From Acholeplasma sp. (lineage in GTDB: Bacteria; Bacillota_I; Bacilli_A; Acholeplasmatales; Acholeplasmataceae), in the NCBI GenBank assembly GCA_003605085.1, contig QZKD01000016.1, positions 1 to 64,000 of the forward strand: 64,000 nt of DNA. Direction: 5' to 3'. Of the stretch, positions 32,370 through 43,344 are shown piece by piece; the first letter of the stretch is position 1; each line of letters begins with the position of its first letter. Below the pieces are notes generated by a model, which searched no databases, was not told the origin of the DNA, and saw nothing but the letters and a program-made list of their open reading frames with translations. A program made the translations under genes and the position numbers.

Positions 32370-33309
32370 AATTTTACTATTTTTTATCATTTTTGGGATA
32401 TCTTTGATGATTTCATCATGTCAAAATGAACCCATCCAATATTCAGATGATCAACCTTTCGTTTTGGAAATGAAGGATGAAACATTAAAGATCCTTCAGA
32501 TCACAGATCTACATCTCACCTATGGTTATGATTATCGCGATCAAAAAACGTTAAGATTAATCGAGGCACTCAGCACCTATGATGACTATGATCTTATCGT
32601 GATTTCAGGTGATCTCACCATGTCCCCCTCAGCACCACGTTTATTCAAACAAATTATCTCCCTTATGGAAGGCTTAAAGACACCATGGACATTTATTTTT
32701 GGTAATCACGAAAACGATTATCACTCGTATGAAGACTTTTTGTCCATTATACCTAAGACAGACTATCTCTACTTTAAAGTCGGACCCATGATTGATCAAG
32801 GGGGTGTTGGTAATTTTCACTTTACATTCACCAAAGATGGGACGCCTTTTTACCGGCTTTACCTAATAGATTCTAAAGCCGAAGCACCTTCATTAGAAGA
32901 TGCTGATTTTGAGTATGATTATCTTTCTTTAGGTCAAGTGAACTGGTATCGTGATCATGTTGAAGATGATCAGGTGGATTCTATTGTCTTTATGCATATT
33001 CCTCTCATTCAGTATAATTTAGCCACGGATATTGTAGGGACGTTTGGTGAAGATCGTGTCTATTCACAAGGGATGGATACAGGATTTTTTGATGCCATGG
33101 TCGAATTTGGAAAATCAAAAGCACTTTTTGTGGGTCATGATCATCTCAATGATTTCTACTTTATGCTTGAGGGGATTATGCTTGCCTATGGTCGTGCGAC
33201 CGGATATAACGGTTACGGGACTTTAGAAAAAGGTGGAAGACACATTGAAATCTCTGATAGTGGTGAACTATCGACATACCTTATATCAGAAAGTGAGGTT
33301 TTATCATGA
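32362..33309 (+). CDS. Calcineurin-type metallophosphoesterase lipoprotein
   Basis: 315 residues. A lipoprotein signal ends at MISSC (C20). Complete metallophosphoesterase motifs follow: ITDLHL (DxH), ISGDLT (GD), FGNHEND (GNHE), FMHIPL (H) and VGHDHLND (GHxH). A surface phosphatase or phosphodiesterase, possibly for phosphate or nucleotide scavenging; substrate unknown. Translation is coupled to the upstream membrane protein (8-nt overlap) and to the small gene at 33306 (ATGA). Confidence 0.87.
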   Translation: MRKILLFFIIFGISLMISSCQNEPIQYSDDQPFVLEMKDETLKILQITDLHLTYGYDYRDQKTLRLIEALSTYDDYDLIVISGDLTMSPSAPRLFKQIISLMEGLKTPWTFIFGNHENDYHSYEDFLSIIPKTDYLYFKVGPMIDQGGVGNFHFTFTKDGTPFYRLYLIDSKAEAPSLEDADFEYDYLSLGQVNWYRDHVEDDQVDSIVFMHIPLIQYNLATDIVGTFGEDRVYSQGMDTGFFDAMVEFGKSKALFVGHDHLNDFYFMLEGIMLAYGRATGYNGYGTLEKGGRHIEISDSGELSTYLISESEVLS

Positions 33310-33452
33310 CCAAAAAACAGATCTTTCTATCAGCGTTTTATTCACTTATCTGGGGAGTTTTGGGAATGTTTTTCTTTGATACAATGTGGTTTTTCATTAT
33401 TCCATTGTTTGTTTTAGTGTATGGCATATGGGGAGGACGTCATCATGCTTAG
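33306..33452 (+). CDS. 48-residue membrane protein
   Basis: ATG overlaps the TGA stop of the metallophosphoesterase gene (ATGA) and the frame runs to TAG at 33450. The product, beginning MTKKQIFLSAFYSLIWGVLG, has two hydrophobic segments (about 6-22 and 24-40) and a short charged end, GGRHHA. The next gene starts 8 nt before its stop. Its place in a chain of overlapping genes argues that it is translated. Function unknown. Confidence 0.6.
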   Translation: MTKKQIFLSAFYSLIWGVLGMFFFDTMWFFIIPLFVLVYGIWGGRHHA

Positions 33453-33735
33453 TACACTACTCCTTACGATTATCTATGCACTCTATCTCGGTGCATTTGG
33501 TGGCCCAATTCTTTTACTCATCCTACGTTTCATCATTGGTCGTGTTGAAAAATTAGATCGTCATACCTTGTTGAAAGTGGTTCTATTTCCTTTTTCTATC
33601 GGATTATTTCAAACTTTTTCGAAACCCTATAAATTTCAAAAATTATACCAGACACTGATGATTGTATCCACCATATTAGCGCTTTATGGCATGCTTTATA
33701 TGATATACATTCATTTTGACTTGAGTCTCATATGA
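33445..33735 (+). CDS. Small membrane protein
   Basis: 96 residues with two or three hydrophobic segments (LSTLLLTIIYALYLGAFGGP, the adjoining LLLILRFIIG and the C-terminal LMIVSTILALYGMLYMIYI). ATG 33445 is chosen because GGGGAGGA stands just upstream; an earlier in-frame ATG at 33421 would bury it. Overlaps both neighbours. Not a family I recognise; likely works with the 48-residue protein. Confidence 0.62.
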   Translation: MLSTLLLTIIYALYLGAFGGPILLLILRFIIGRVEKLDRHTLLKVVLFPFSIGLFQTFSKPYKFQKLYQTLMIVSTILALYGMLYMIYIHFDLSLI

Positions 33736-34244
33736 AATATCGTGTAACCAAAAAACAAAATAATTCGGATATGTGCTTTGTCTGTGGTTTAAATAATCAA
33801 GCGGGGTTGCATACAAAATTCTACGAGCTCGAACATCAGATAATTTTAGGTGTTTTTCATGGAGAAAACATCCATCAAAGCTATCCAACTCGAATGCATG
33901 GTGGGATTATCACAGCATTGCTTGATGAGACCATTGGACGAGCAATTCAAATCATTGAACCCAATTCTTTTGGTGTCACCTATGATCTAAATATTCGTTT
34001 CCAAAAACCAGTCCCCCTGCATCAAATACTTTATGCTGTAGGAAAGATTACTGAAGACAGAAAAAGACTTTTTTTAGGAGAAGGCTATTTATGCACTTCA
34101 GATGGACAGATTTTAGCGACATGCAATGCTAAATATTTTAAACAGGATATAAAAGACATTGTATCAAAAGACAATTACTTTTTGGAGGAGCAATGGATTT
34201 ATGTGGATGATGAAATCCCTGAATTCTTCGATTTACCTATATGA
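33732..34244 (+). CDS. PaaI-like hotdog-fold thioesterase
   Basis: 170 residues. The hotdog helix motif MHGGIITALLDETIGRA (about 56-72) with its catalytic-type Asp/Glu is clear, followed by NIRFQKPVPL. These enzymes hydrolyse acyl-CoA or acyl-ACP thioesters. A short N-terminal CFVCG (residues 15-19) precedes the fold, as in some relatives. 4-nt overlaps with both neighbours (ATGA). Substrate unknown. Confidence 0.82.
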   Translation: MKYRVTKKQNNSDMCFVCGLNNQAGLHTKFYELEHQIILGVFHGENIHQSYPTRMHGGIITALLDETIGRAIQIIEPNSFGVTYDLNIRFQKPVPLHQILYAVGKITEDRKRLFLGEGYLCTSDGQILATCNAKYFKQDIKDIVSKDNYFLEEQWIYVDDEIPEFFDLPI

Positions 34245-35779
34245 GTATTTTAGATATTGAGCAGTTAACATTTAGTTACAGCGGAGAAAATTTGTATCAA
34301 AAAGCAAACATGCGGTTGTTTGAAGGTGAACACGCGGTTCTCTTAGGACCCAATGGCACGGGAAAATCAACCCTTTTACGCTTACTCGATCGACAATTAT
34401 CGCCAGATAATGGATCGATAGCATGGATGCCAAACAAAAGGATTGGCTATTTAGATCAATATGCAAAAATCGATCCTGAGTTGACCGTTAAATCATACCT
34501 CTACGAAGCTTTCTTACCCCTTTTTGAAAAAGAGAGTGAGATGGAAGCACTTTATGAAAGAGTTGTTCATTCTAGTGAGAAGGATCACGATCGAATATTG
34601 ATGTGGGCCTCTACACTTCAAGAAGAACTTATGGATGCTAATTTTTATGCGATTAAATCCAAAATAGGCAATATCATTCATGGTTTAGGTTTATCCATGG
34701 ATATCTTAGAAGACCCCATCAAGTATTTATCGGGGGGCATGCGAGCTAAAATTATATTAGGTAAACTTTTATTATCGGATTCTGATGTTCTTTTGCTGGA
34801 TGAACCGACAAACTTTCTTGATGTCAAGCACATCGAATGGTTAGCAAAATTCTTACAGAGTTATCCAAAAACATTTTTAGTCGTTTCACATCTAGAAGAA
34901 TTTGTAAGTGAGATTGCTACCACCGTTTTTGCCCTAGAAAACGGTCAAATTACGCGTTATAAAGGGAATTATGAGTTCTACCTTAAGGAGAAGGAATTAC
35001 GCTTAGAACAGGCTGAAAAAGCCTTTGTTAGTCAGCAGAAGTTCATTCAAAAGACAGAAGAGTTTATCCAAAAAAATATCGTACGAGCCAAAACAACGAA
35101 ACGTGCACAATCCAGAAGAAAGATGCTACAAAAAATCGTTCGTATTCAAGCACCCCAGCACGATAAAACGTATCATTTTCAATTTCCCTTATCCTCACAG
35201 ACAGGAAAAGATGTCCTTACTACTAATCTGTTAGAAATCGGATATCAAGAACCACTTCTCGAAGCATTATCTATGGCTATTTTGAAACAAGAAAAAGTTG
35301 CCATCACTGGAAAAAACGGTATTGGAAAATCAACCTTTATAAAAACGATTATGGGGATCATTCCAAAACTTGGTGGCGAATATAAGTGGATCGATACAGC
35401 AAAAATCGCCTATTTTGCCCAAGACATTCAATTTGAAGAGGGAATTACCCCATTTCAACTCGTCCATCACCGATATCCTCATTTCACCAAAAAAGATGTG
35501 ATGAGTCTGCTAGGGAATCATGGAATCGATTATGACATGGCGAATCGTGAGCTAAACTCTCTTTCTGGGGGAGAACAAACCAAAGTTCGCTTAGCCTTAT
35601 TACGCCATCAAAAAGGAAATGTCTTGATCCTAGATGAACCTACCAATCACTTAGATGTTGCAGCAAAAGAAGCATTAAAAGATGCTCTTTCAGCCTATGA
35701 GGGTACACTGATCTTAGTTTCACATGAAAAAGAGTTTTATCAAGATCTCTGTGACTATGAGATCACACTTTATACATAA
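34241..35779 (+). CDS. ABC-F family ATPase (ribosome-associated type)
   Basis: 512 residues with two ABC domains and no membrane part. Walker A sites GPNGTGKST (about 36-44) and GKNGIGKST; signatures LSGGMRAK and LSGGEQTK; Walker B LLLDEPTNFLD and LILDEPTNHLD, each with catalytic Glu. A charged linker between them (LRLEQAEKAFVSQQKFIQ) matches the P-site tRNA interaction motif region. ABC-F proteins act on stalled ribosomes, some giving antibiotic tolerance. Subfamily not determined. Last gene of the 31421-35779 run. Confidence 0.9.
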   Translation: MSILDIEQLTFSYSGENLYQKANMRLFEGEHAVLLGPNGTGKSTLLRLLDRQLSPDNGSIAWMPNKRIGYLDQYAKIDPELTVKSYLYEAFLPLFEKESEMEALYERVVHSSEKDHDRILMWASTLQEELMDANFYAIKSKIGNIIHGLGLSMDILEDPIKYLSGGMRAKIILGKLLLSDSDVLLLDEPTNFLDVKHIEWLAKFLQSYPKTFLVVSHLEEFVSEIATTVFALENGQITRYKGNYEFYLKEKELRLEQAEKAFVSQQKFIQKTEEFIQKNIVRAKTTKRAQSRRKMLQKIVRIQAPQHDKTYHFQFPLSSQTGKDVLTTNLLEIGYQEPLLEALSMAILKQEKVAITGKNGIGKSTFIKTIMGIIPKLGGEYKWIDTAKIAYFAQDIQFEEGITPFQLVHHRYPHFTKKDVMSLLGNHGIDYDMANRELNSLSGGEQTKVRLALLRHQKGNVLILDEPTNHLDVAAKEALKDALSAYEGTLILVSHEKEFYQDLCDYEITLYT

Positions 35780-35802
35780 AAGGAAGCCTATTCAGCTTCC
35801 TT
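35780..35802. terminator. Bidirectional terminator between ABC-F and ispG
   Basis: AAGGAAGC (35780-35787) pairs with GCTTCCTT (35795-35802), loop CTATTCA, with T-rich or A-rich flanks on both sides. The ispG stop codon lies in the loop. Confidence 0.8.
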
Positions 35803-36855
35803 ATTTTCTTTACTATCATCAAATTGATCAATTTCTTCAATCAGTGTATCATAGACTTCAGCCTCTTTAATTTTTTTGATAATTTTACCTTTTCTAAAGA
35901 GGATCGCTTCACCTTTTCCACCTGCAATTCCGATATCGGCATGCATCGCTTCCCCAGGTCCATTGACAGCACATCCCATGATGGCTACGTTGATATTTTT
36001 ATTGATTTTTAGCATATACTGCTCAATCTTTTTTGCGATATCAATCATGTCATATTGGATTCTACCACAGGTAGGACATGAGATGAGATTAGGTACTTTG
36101 TCTTTTAACCCAAGATTTTTTAAAATTTCTTTCGCTGCTTGGATTTCTAACACCGGATTATCGGTTAATGAGACACGAATGGTGTTACCAATACCTTCAG
36201 CAAGAAGGATTCCAATACCCATCGCACTCTTGATCGCACCAGAAAAGGCAGTACCAGCTTCAGTAACACCTAAATGAAGAGGATAAGGGAAGGTTTTCGC
36301 AGCGAGTCTATATGCTTCCATCATAAGCCTCATATCGGTTGCTTTTAAGGATAAGACGATATCATAAAAGTCCATCGATTCTAAAATGTCTACATGATGT
36401 TTAGCGGTTGCAACCATATTTTCCGCAGTGGGAGCCATTCTGTTAGGAAGAGATCCACTGTTGACACCGATTCGGATGGGAATATTTTTTTCTTTGCATG
36501 CTTGTACGACTTCCATGACATGTTCTCTTTTGGGAATGTTTCCTGGATTGAGTCTGATTTTATCGACACCTTGATGAATGGCTTCAAGTGCAAGACGATA
36601 ATCAAAGTGAATATCTGCGACTAAAGGAATAGAGATTTGTCGTTTAATCTCACCCAAAGCCTTCGCATCCACCATATCTAAAACAGCGACACGGACGATT
36701 TCGCATCCTGCATCGGTAAGTTGTTTAATTTGTTTGACAGTTTGATCCACATCTTTGGTATACGTGGTTGTCATGCTTTGAATATAGACTTTACTGTTTC
36801 CGCCTAATTGGTAAGGACCCACCTTGACGGGACGTGTATTTTCTCTTGTTAACAT
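35788..36855 (-). CDS. ispG: 4-hydroxy-3-methylbut-2-en-1-yl diphosphate synthase (flavodoxin)
   Basis: Sixth step of the MEP isoprenoid pathway: a [4Fe-4S] enzyme converting cyclic MEcPP to HMBPP in the cytoplasm. 355 residues. It has the N-terminal [13 protein letters not shown], the barrel motif [23 protein letters not shown] and LNPGNI, and the C-terminal iron-sulfur ligands CPTCGR and [10 protein letters not shown] choose ATG 36855, which places GGGTGAT correctly and matches the usual N-terminus; the frame extends to a GTG at 36864. No other MEP gene is in the window. An inverted repeat lies just upstream. Confidence 0.92.
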   Translation of the reverse strand: MLTRENTRPVKVGPYQLGGNSKVYIQSMTTTYTKDVDQTVKQIKQLTDAGCEIVRVAVLDMVDAKALGEIKRQISIPLVADIHFDYRLALEAIHQGVDKIRLNPGNIPKREHVMEVVQACKEKNIPIRIGVNSGSLPNRMAPTAENMVATAKHHVDILESMDFYDIVLSLKATDMRLMMEAYRLAAKTFPYPLHLGVTEAGTAFSGAIKSAMGIGILLAEGIGNTIRVSLTDNPVLEIQAAKEILKNLGLKDKVPNLISCPTCGRIQYDMIDIAKKIEQYMLKINKNINVAIMGCAVNGPGEAMHADIGIAGGKGEAILFRKGKIIKKIKEAEVYDTLIEEIDQFDDSKENKEAE

Positions 36856-36862
36856 TGTCATC

Positions 36863-36900
36863 ACCCATAAAGATTATATGATAAAAAACAGATTATGGGT
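36863..36900. promoter_or_regulatory. Inverted repeat in the ispG leader/promoter
   Basis: ACCCATAA (36863-36870) and TTATGGGT (36893-36900) are perfect inverted copies with centres 30 bp apart, framing the likely ispG -10 box (ATTATA on plus, 36873-36878). Could be a regulator site or a leader hairpin. Confidence 0.4.
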
Positions 36901-36959
36901 ACTACATTTGCTCCTAGTCAGTATTTTTAAATTGAAAATGAAATTAAAATGAGAAACAG

Positions 36960-36988
36960 TTGAAAATGTGAATGTGATTTGTTATAAT
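36960..36988 (+). promoter_or_regulatory. Promoter of rpmG
   Basis: TTGAAA (36960-36965) and TATAAT (36983-36988) spaced 17 bp, 26 nt before the start codon. Confidence 0.8.
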
Positions 36989-37014
36989 GGTCACGTACGT
37001 TTGGAGGGATTATC

Positions 37015-37164
37015 ATGCGCGACCTAGTAAAATTGGTTTGTACCGAATGCGGCGAAGAAAACTATCATACGAATAAAAACAAAAAAGCTCATCCAGAGCG
37101 TATGGAAGTAAAAAAATACTGCCCACGCGAAAGAAAGTACACCATTCACAAGGAAAAGAAATAA
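37015..37164 (+). CDS. rpmG: Ribosomal protein L33
   Basis: 49-residue large-subunit protein, [17 protein letters not shown] at the start and [17 protein letters not shown] at the end, plainly L33. It keeps CTEC but has only one Cys in the second pair (CPRE in place of CxxC), so the zinc site is probably lost. TTGGAGGG precedes ATG 37015. Monocistronic with its own promoter and a terminator. Confidence 0.93.
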   Translation: MRDLVKLVCTECGEENYHTNKNKKAHPERMEVKKYCPRERKYTIHKEKK

Positions 37165-37165
37165 G

Positions 37166-37188
37166 CTATTCTTTGAATAGTTTTTTTT
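37166..37188 (+). terminator. Intrinsic terminator of rpmG
   Basis: CTATTC (37166-37171), loop TTT, GAATAG (37175-37180), then eight Ts. Confidence 0.82.
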
Positions 37189-37200
37189 CTATAATAAAGT

Positions 37201-37812
37201 ATGTTACAAATAAAAGGTAATGACGATTTATCCCATGTTTATATTTTGTGTCGATTTAATCAATGTCTGATAATTGATCCTTCACATAGCTATGATGAAA
37301 TCATACATGCTGTCGGTGAACGTACTATTTCAGGCATCCTTTTAACGCATGCACATGCAGATCATGTGGATTTGATTGGACACTTTGACGTTCCTATTTA
37401 TCTTCATAGTGAAGATGCTCATTTGTTATTCGAGGATCAATATAATGGGTACGCCCCTAAAGCACACCCCTATAAACGTAAACAGCTCAACTTCATCTTT
37501 GTAAATGAAGGAGAAAAGATTATGCTTGCAGATCATGTGATCGATGTATTTTATACCCCCGGCCATACCAAGGGTGGATTGTCATTCTTGTACGATCAAA
37601 AGTTATTTACAGGAGATACTTTATTTAAAGAAGATGTAGGTAGGCATGATCTCTATTCAGGTAATCTTGTCGACTTAAGAAAAAGTATTCTCAAACTACT
37701 TGCCTTATCAGGAAACATTAAAGTATATCCCGGTCATGATGATCCAACCACGATTCGTCATGAACAAAAAAACAATCCATATTATCTTAAATGGAGTAAA
37801 ATGTATAAGTAA
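37201..37812 (+). CDS. Metallo-beta-lactamase-fold hydrolase (glyoxalase II-like)
   Basis: 203 residues with the binuclear metal motif THAHADHVD (about 53-61), further ligands in TPGHTKGG and FTGDTLF, and YPGHDDPTT near the end. Glyoxalase II-like members hydrolyse thioesters. There is no Shine-Dalgarno sequence, and TATAAT (37190-37195) ends just 5 nt before the ATG, so the message may be leaderless. Also possible is read-through from rpmG. Confidence 0.83.
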   Translation: MLQIKGNDDLSHVYILCRFNQCLIIDPSHSYDEIIHAVGERTISGILLTHAHADHVDLIGHFDVPIYLHSEDAHLLFEDQYNGYAPKAHPYKRKQLNFIFVNEGEKIMLADHVIDVFYTPGHTKGGLSFLYDQKLFTGDTLFKEDVGRHDLYSGNLVDLRKSILKLLALSGNIKVYPGHDDPTTIRHEQKNNPYYLKWSKMYK

Positions 37813-37841
37813 ACACAATCGATTAGGATTGTGTTTTTTTT
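37812..37841 (+). terminator. Intrinsic terminator of the MBL hydrolase
   Basis: AACACAATC (37812-37820) pairs with GATTGTGTT (37827-37835), loop GATTAG, then a T-run. A second short palindrome, TAGACAC-AAA-GTGTCTA, follows at 37841-37857. Confidence 0.85.
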
Positions 37842-37888
37842 AGACACAAAGTGTCTAGCAATCTTTTATAAAAAATAGCACATAATCC

Positions 37889-37917
37889 TTGACAGTGCCA
37901 ATTCGTTCGTGTACAAT
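37889..37917 (+). promoter_or_regulatory. Sigma-A type promoter of the hrcA-dnaK operon
   Basis: Perfect TTGACA (37889-37894) and TACAAT (37912-37917), spacer 17 bp. Its spacer begins with GTGCCAA (37895-37901), an inverted match to TTGGCAC at 37922-37928. Confidence 0.88.
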
Positions 37918-37921
37918 AAAG

Positions 37922-37948
37922 TTGGCACAAAACAAGAATGAGTGCTAA
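37922..37948. promoter_or_regulatory. CIRCE element (HrcA operator), left arm degenerate
   Basis: TTGGCACAA-N9-GAGTGCTAA. The right arm is the exact CIRCE consensus. The left arm differs from TTAGCACTC at three positions. It lies directly after the promoter of hrcA, as usual for HrcA repression of chaperone genes. Confidence 0.82.
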
Positions 37949-37961
37949 TCGAGGTGAACGA

Positions 37962-38975
37962 ATGCTCACAAGTCGTCAAAAACTGATTCTAAAGGCAATC
38001 ATCGAACAGTATGTGAAGGATGCCCAACCCGTAGGTTCAAAATCGTTAACCAGCATGCCTTATTTGAACTTTTCGTCTGCAACACTGCGCTATGATATGG
38101 CACAGCTCGAAGAACTTGGTTTTTTAGAAAAAACACATACATCAAGCGGTCGCGTTCCATCAGAGATGGGATATCGCTATTATGTTGAACATCTTGTCAC
38201 TCGTGATTACGATGTTCAAGAACAATTTCCCTTAATCGATGAAGTGTTTCTAAAGAATACCATTGCAAGAGAAGCTGCAGTTGAACAAGCGATTCATCTA
38301 TTATCTGAACTCACCAATTATACAGCACTTGCCATTGGACCATCATCCAATCAAAATCTCATCAAAAAAATCGACTTTATCCCTTTATCGGAACAAGATG
38401 CTGTCGTGTTGATCGTGACCGATCAAGGGCATGTTCAGCATCAAAATATTCGAATCCCTGAACTGACAAACATCAACGATGTCAAAGAAGTCATTAAGAC
38501 ACTAGATGATCTTCTGCGAAATAGAAAAATCTCAGAAGCAAGTTCTGTTCTCGAGGCTGAGTTTGCGAAAACTGAAATTGAATCTTTTATGGAATATCAA
38601 GCACAACTCATTCAATCATTTATTCATGCATTTTCTAAATTTGCCCAGGATAATTTCTATTTATCCGGGGTAACCAATGTGTTTGAACAACCAGAGTTTC
38701 ATAACGTAAGGCATATCAAAAACTTTGTCGATATGTTAGACCGAAGGGAACTTGTCAAACTTATTGGTGACCATGAAGGATTATCGATTAAATTTGGCAG
38801 TGATTTACAACTGATTCCGATGGACAATTGTACGATCATTTCTGTCCCATATCGGGTCAATGATTATGAGCATGGCACCATCGCGGTTGTAGGTCCTACT
38901 CGCATGGAATATAACAAGGTCATTCCACTTTTGGAATATATTGCTAGCAACCTTGGAAAACTCTACAAAAAATAA
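37962..38975 (+). CDS. hrcA: Heat-inducible transcription repressor HrcA
   Basis: Represses chaperone genes by binding CIRCE and is kept active by GroEL. 337 residues: winged-helix N-terminus (TSRQKLILKAIIEQYVKDAQ, VGSKSL, SSATLRYDMAQLEELGFLEK, SSGRVPSEMGYRYYV) and a C-terminal GAF-like domain (LIGDHEGLSIKFGSD, YEHGTIAVVGPTRMEY). ATG 37962 after GAGGTGAACGA is chosen; an upstream ATG at 37938 lies in the operator. First gene of hrcA-grpE-dnaK-dnaJ. Confidence 0.94.
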   Translation: MLTSRQKLILKAIIEQYVKDAQPVGSKSLTSMPYLNFSSATLRYDMAQLEELGFLEKTHTSSGRVPSEMGYRYYVEHLVTRDYDVQEQFPLIDEVFLKNTIAREAAVEQAIHLLSELTNYTALAIGPSSNQNLIKKIDFIPLSEQDAVVLIVTDQGHVQHQNIRIPELTNINDVKEVIKTLDDLLRNRKISEASSVLEAEFAKTEIESFMEYQAQLIQSFIHAFSKFAQDNFYLSGVTNVFEQPEFHNVRHIKNFVDMLDRRELVKLIGDHEGLSIKFGSDLQLIPMDNCTIISVPYRVNDYEHGTIAVVGPTRMEYNKVIPLLEYIASNLGKLYKK

Positions 38976-38991
38976 AGAAGGATGATCAATA

Positions 38992-41377
<2,386 letters not shown>

Positions 41378-41383
41378 TCCATT

Positions 41384-41400
41384 AAGGGGCGTTGCCCCTT
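41384..41400 (+). terminator. Stem-loop between dnaK and dnaJ
   Basis: AAGGGGC (41384-41390), loop GTT, GCCCCTT (41394-41400). No real T-run, so attenuation or RNA processing is more likely than full termination; this would lower DnaJ relative to DnaK. Confidence 0.62.
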
Positions 41401-41421
41401 TATGTGAATGGAGTTGATGAT

Positions 41422-42540
41422 ATGGCAGATAAACGTGATTATTATGACGTCTTGGGCATCCAAAAAACCGCATCAGAGGATGAAATTCGCAAGGCATACC
41501 GTAATCTAGCAAAAAAGTATCACCCTGATGTATCCAAAGAAACGAATGCTGAGGAAAAATTTAAAGAAGTCCAAGAAGCTTATGATACGCTTTCTGATCA
41601 ACAAAAACGATCAGCCTATGATCAGTATGGTCACCAAGGTAATCCCTTTGGTGGCGCTGGATCAGGGTTCTCAGGATTTGGAGATTTCGGTGGTTTCTCC
41701 GATATTTTTAGTCAGTTTTTTGGTGGCAATGGTCGCCAACGTCGTGAAAGCTATAATGGTCCCCAAAGAGGTGATGACCTAGAGCGTACGATGACCATCG
41801 ATTTTATGGAAGCTGTACTAGGAACTAAGAAACCTATCCAAGTGGATGTAGAAGAAGATTGTCATACCTGTCATGGATTAGGTGCTGAATCAAGTAAAGA
41901 TATTGAAGTCTGTGATCGTTGTCACGGAGATGGTTTCATCAACGTCGAACAAAGAACGATGTTTGGTGCAATGCGCTCACAACAAGCCTGTCCCAAATGT
42001 GGTGGCAGTGGTAAGATTATCAAGAAACGCTGTGCAACATGTAACGGACGCGGTCGTGTGAAAACAACAAAAACCGTGGATGTCAATATTCCAGCAGGTG
42101 TGGATAACAATATGTCACTTAAGGTGGCTGGTTACGGTAATGGTGGATCTAAAGGAGCAACTCCTGGGGATTTATATCTAAACTTTAGAGTTCGTCCGCA
42201 CAAAGTATTCCGCCGCGAAGATGATGACATCATCTTAGAAGTACCGATTACTGTGACCCAAGCAGTGCTTGGTGGCAGTGTGGATATTCCTACCATTTAT
42301 GGCGATGTATCGCTCAAGATACCTTCAGGGATTGAACACGGAACCATTTTGCGCATGCGTGAAAAAGGTGTCCAAAATGTCAGATCAAAGCGTAAAGGTG
42401 ATCAACAGGTCATCGTTCAAATCAAGACACCGAAAAACCTTTCTTCACAAGAAAGAAAATTATATGAGCAACTTGAAAAATTAGAAGCGAAGGAAAAAGA
42501 ATCCAGTTGGGAACGATTTAAAAATCTCTTTAAAAATTAA
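41422..42540 (+). CDS. dnaJ: Co-chaperone DnaJ
   Basis: 372 residues: J domain (DYYDVLGIQKTASEDEIRKA, HPD at YHPDVSK), Gly/Phe-rich segment (GAGSGFSGFGDFGGF), four zinc motifs (CHTCHGLG, CDRCHGDG, CPKCGGSG, CATCNGRG) and the C-terminal client-binding domains. ATG 41422 is chosen over an upstream TTG at 41392 because the J domain normally begins at MADKRDYYDVLG. Last gene of the operon. Confidence 0.96.
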   Translation: MADKRDYYDVLGIQKTASEDEIRKAYRNLAKKYHPDVSKETNAEEKFKEVQEAYDTLSDQQKRSAYDQYGHQGNPFGGAGSGFSGFGDFGGFSDIFSQFFGGNGRQRRESYNGPQRGDDLERTMTIDFMEAVLGTKKPIQVDVEEDCHTCHGLGAESSKDIEVCDRCHGDGFINVEQRTMFGAMRSQQACPKCGGSGKIIKKRCATCNGRGRVKTTKTVDVNIPAGVDNNMSLKVAGYGNGGSKGATPGDLYLNFRVRPHKVFRREDDDIILEVPITVTQAVLGGSVDIPTIYGDVSLKIPSGIEHGTILRMREKGVQNVRSKRKGDQQVIVQIKTPKNLSSQERKLYEQLEKLEAKEKESSWERFKNLFKN

Positions 42541-42567
42541 TGGAGGCATGTGGCCTCCATTTTTTTA
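42539..42567. terminator. Bidirectional terminator between dnaJ and the minus-strand operon
   Basis: AATGGAGGC (42539-42547) pairs with GCCTCCATT (42553-42561), loop ATGTG, followed by Ts; the minus side also ends in TTAATTTTT. Confidence 0.87.
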
Positions 42568-43344
42568 TTTTTTTGGGGGAAATGGGAAGAAGACAGAGGT
42601 CTTTTTCGCATATTCAATAAAATCAGGGCGATTCTTATACTTGTTTTCTAAGAGAGGAACTCCAGAGACATAGCGTAATAAGTAGGTTATGAATATAGGA
42701 CTAATGATCACCACTGCACTGAGCCAAGATAAAGCACTTAATCCCACGACCCAAATACCCCACCACATCAATGCTTCACCAAAGTAATTGGGATGACGCG
42801 TGTATTTCCAAAGACCCGTTGTTAAAAGTTTACCTTTGTTTTCTGGATTCGCTTTGAAGCGGTTTAATTGATGATCACCCAAAGCTTCAAAATAAAATCC
42901 AATCAACCATAGAAGGATCCCAAGACCCAAGAAAATTTGAGAAAATAGATTGGTTTCATCAAAACCTGTGTAACCACTGATGATAATTGGTGTCGCGATG
43001 ATTAAGAGAAAGACCATTTGTAACATAAATACATAGACATAGGCTTTAATTTTGACATGTGTTTCCCATTTATTTCGCATGTTGACATAACGGTAATCCT
43101 CGGGTTTGGACCAATTTCTGACCCCGATATGAAGGAAAAGTCGAATACCCCATAAGGTGACTAAACCGGTAATCACCCACTGATGAATATGTGTCAGTGA
43201 ATCCGATAGCAACATGGTCCATGCGACAACAACATACCCCAAACCCCACGCGATATCAGCTAAACCATTGTTTTTTTTGATCTGAGCGATGAGATAAAAG
43301 AGGTTAAAGAAAGTAAATACGGCAATAAGCGTTGTAATGATCAT
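42565..43344 (-). CDS. DUF1295 integral membrane protein
   Basis: 259 residues with about seven membrane segments. The signature [14 protein letters not shown] near the start and the NADPH/SAM-type end [22 protein letters not shown] mark DUF1295, related to steroid 5-alpha-reductases and isoprenylcysteine methyltransferases. Probably modifies a lipid or polyprenoid, but no substrate is known. It overlaps the upstream FakA-FakB-like gene by 4 nt and ends the operon 45527-42565. Confidence 0.85.
   Translation of the reverse strand: MIITTLIAVFTFFNLFYLIAQIKKNNGLADIAWGLGYVVVAWTMLLSDSLTHIHQWVITGLVTLWGIRLFLHIGVRNWSKPEDYRYVNMRNKWETHVKIKAYVYVFMLQMVFLLIIATPIIISGYTGFDETNLFSQIFLGLGILLWLIGFYFEALGDHQLNRFKANPENKGKLLTTGLWKYTRHPNYFGEALMWWGIWVVGLSALSWLSAVVIISPIFITYLLRYVSGVPLLENKYKNRPDFIEYAKKTSVFFPFPPKK

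Noticed and set aside
35876-36277. 133-codon open frame on the plus strand
   Set aside because: Antisense to ispG, whose iron-sulfur motifs and barrel are intact; no family similarity in the antisense product.
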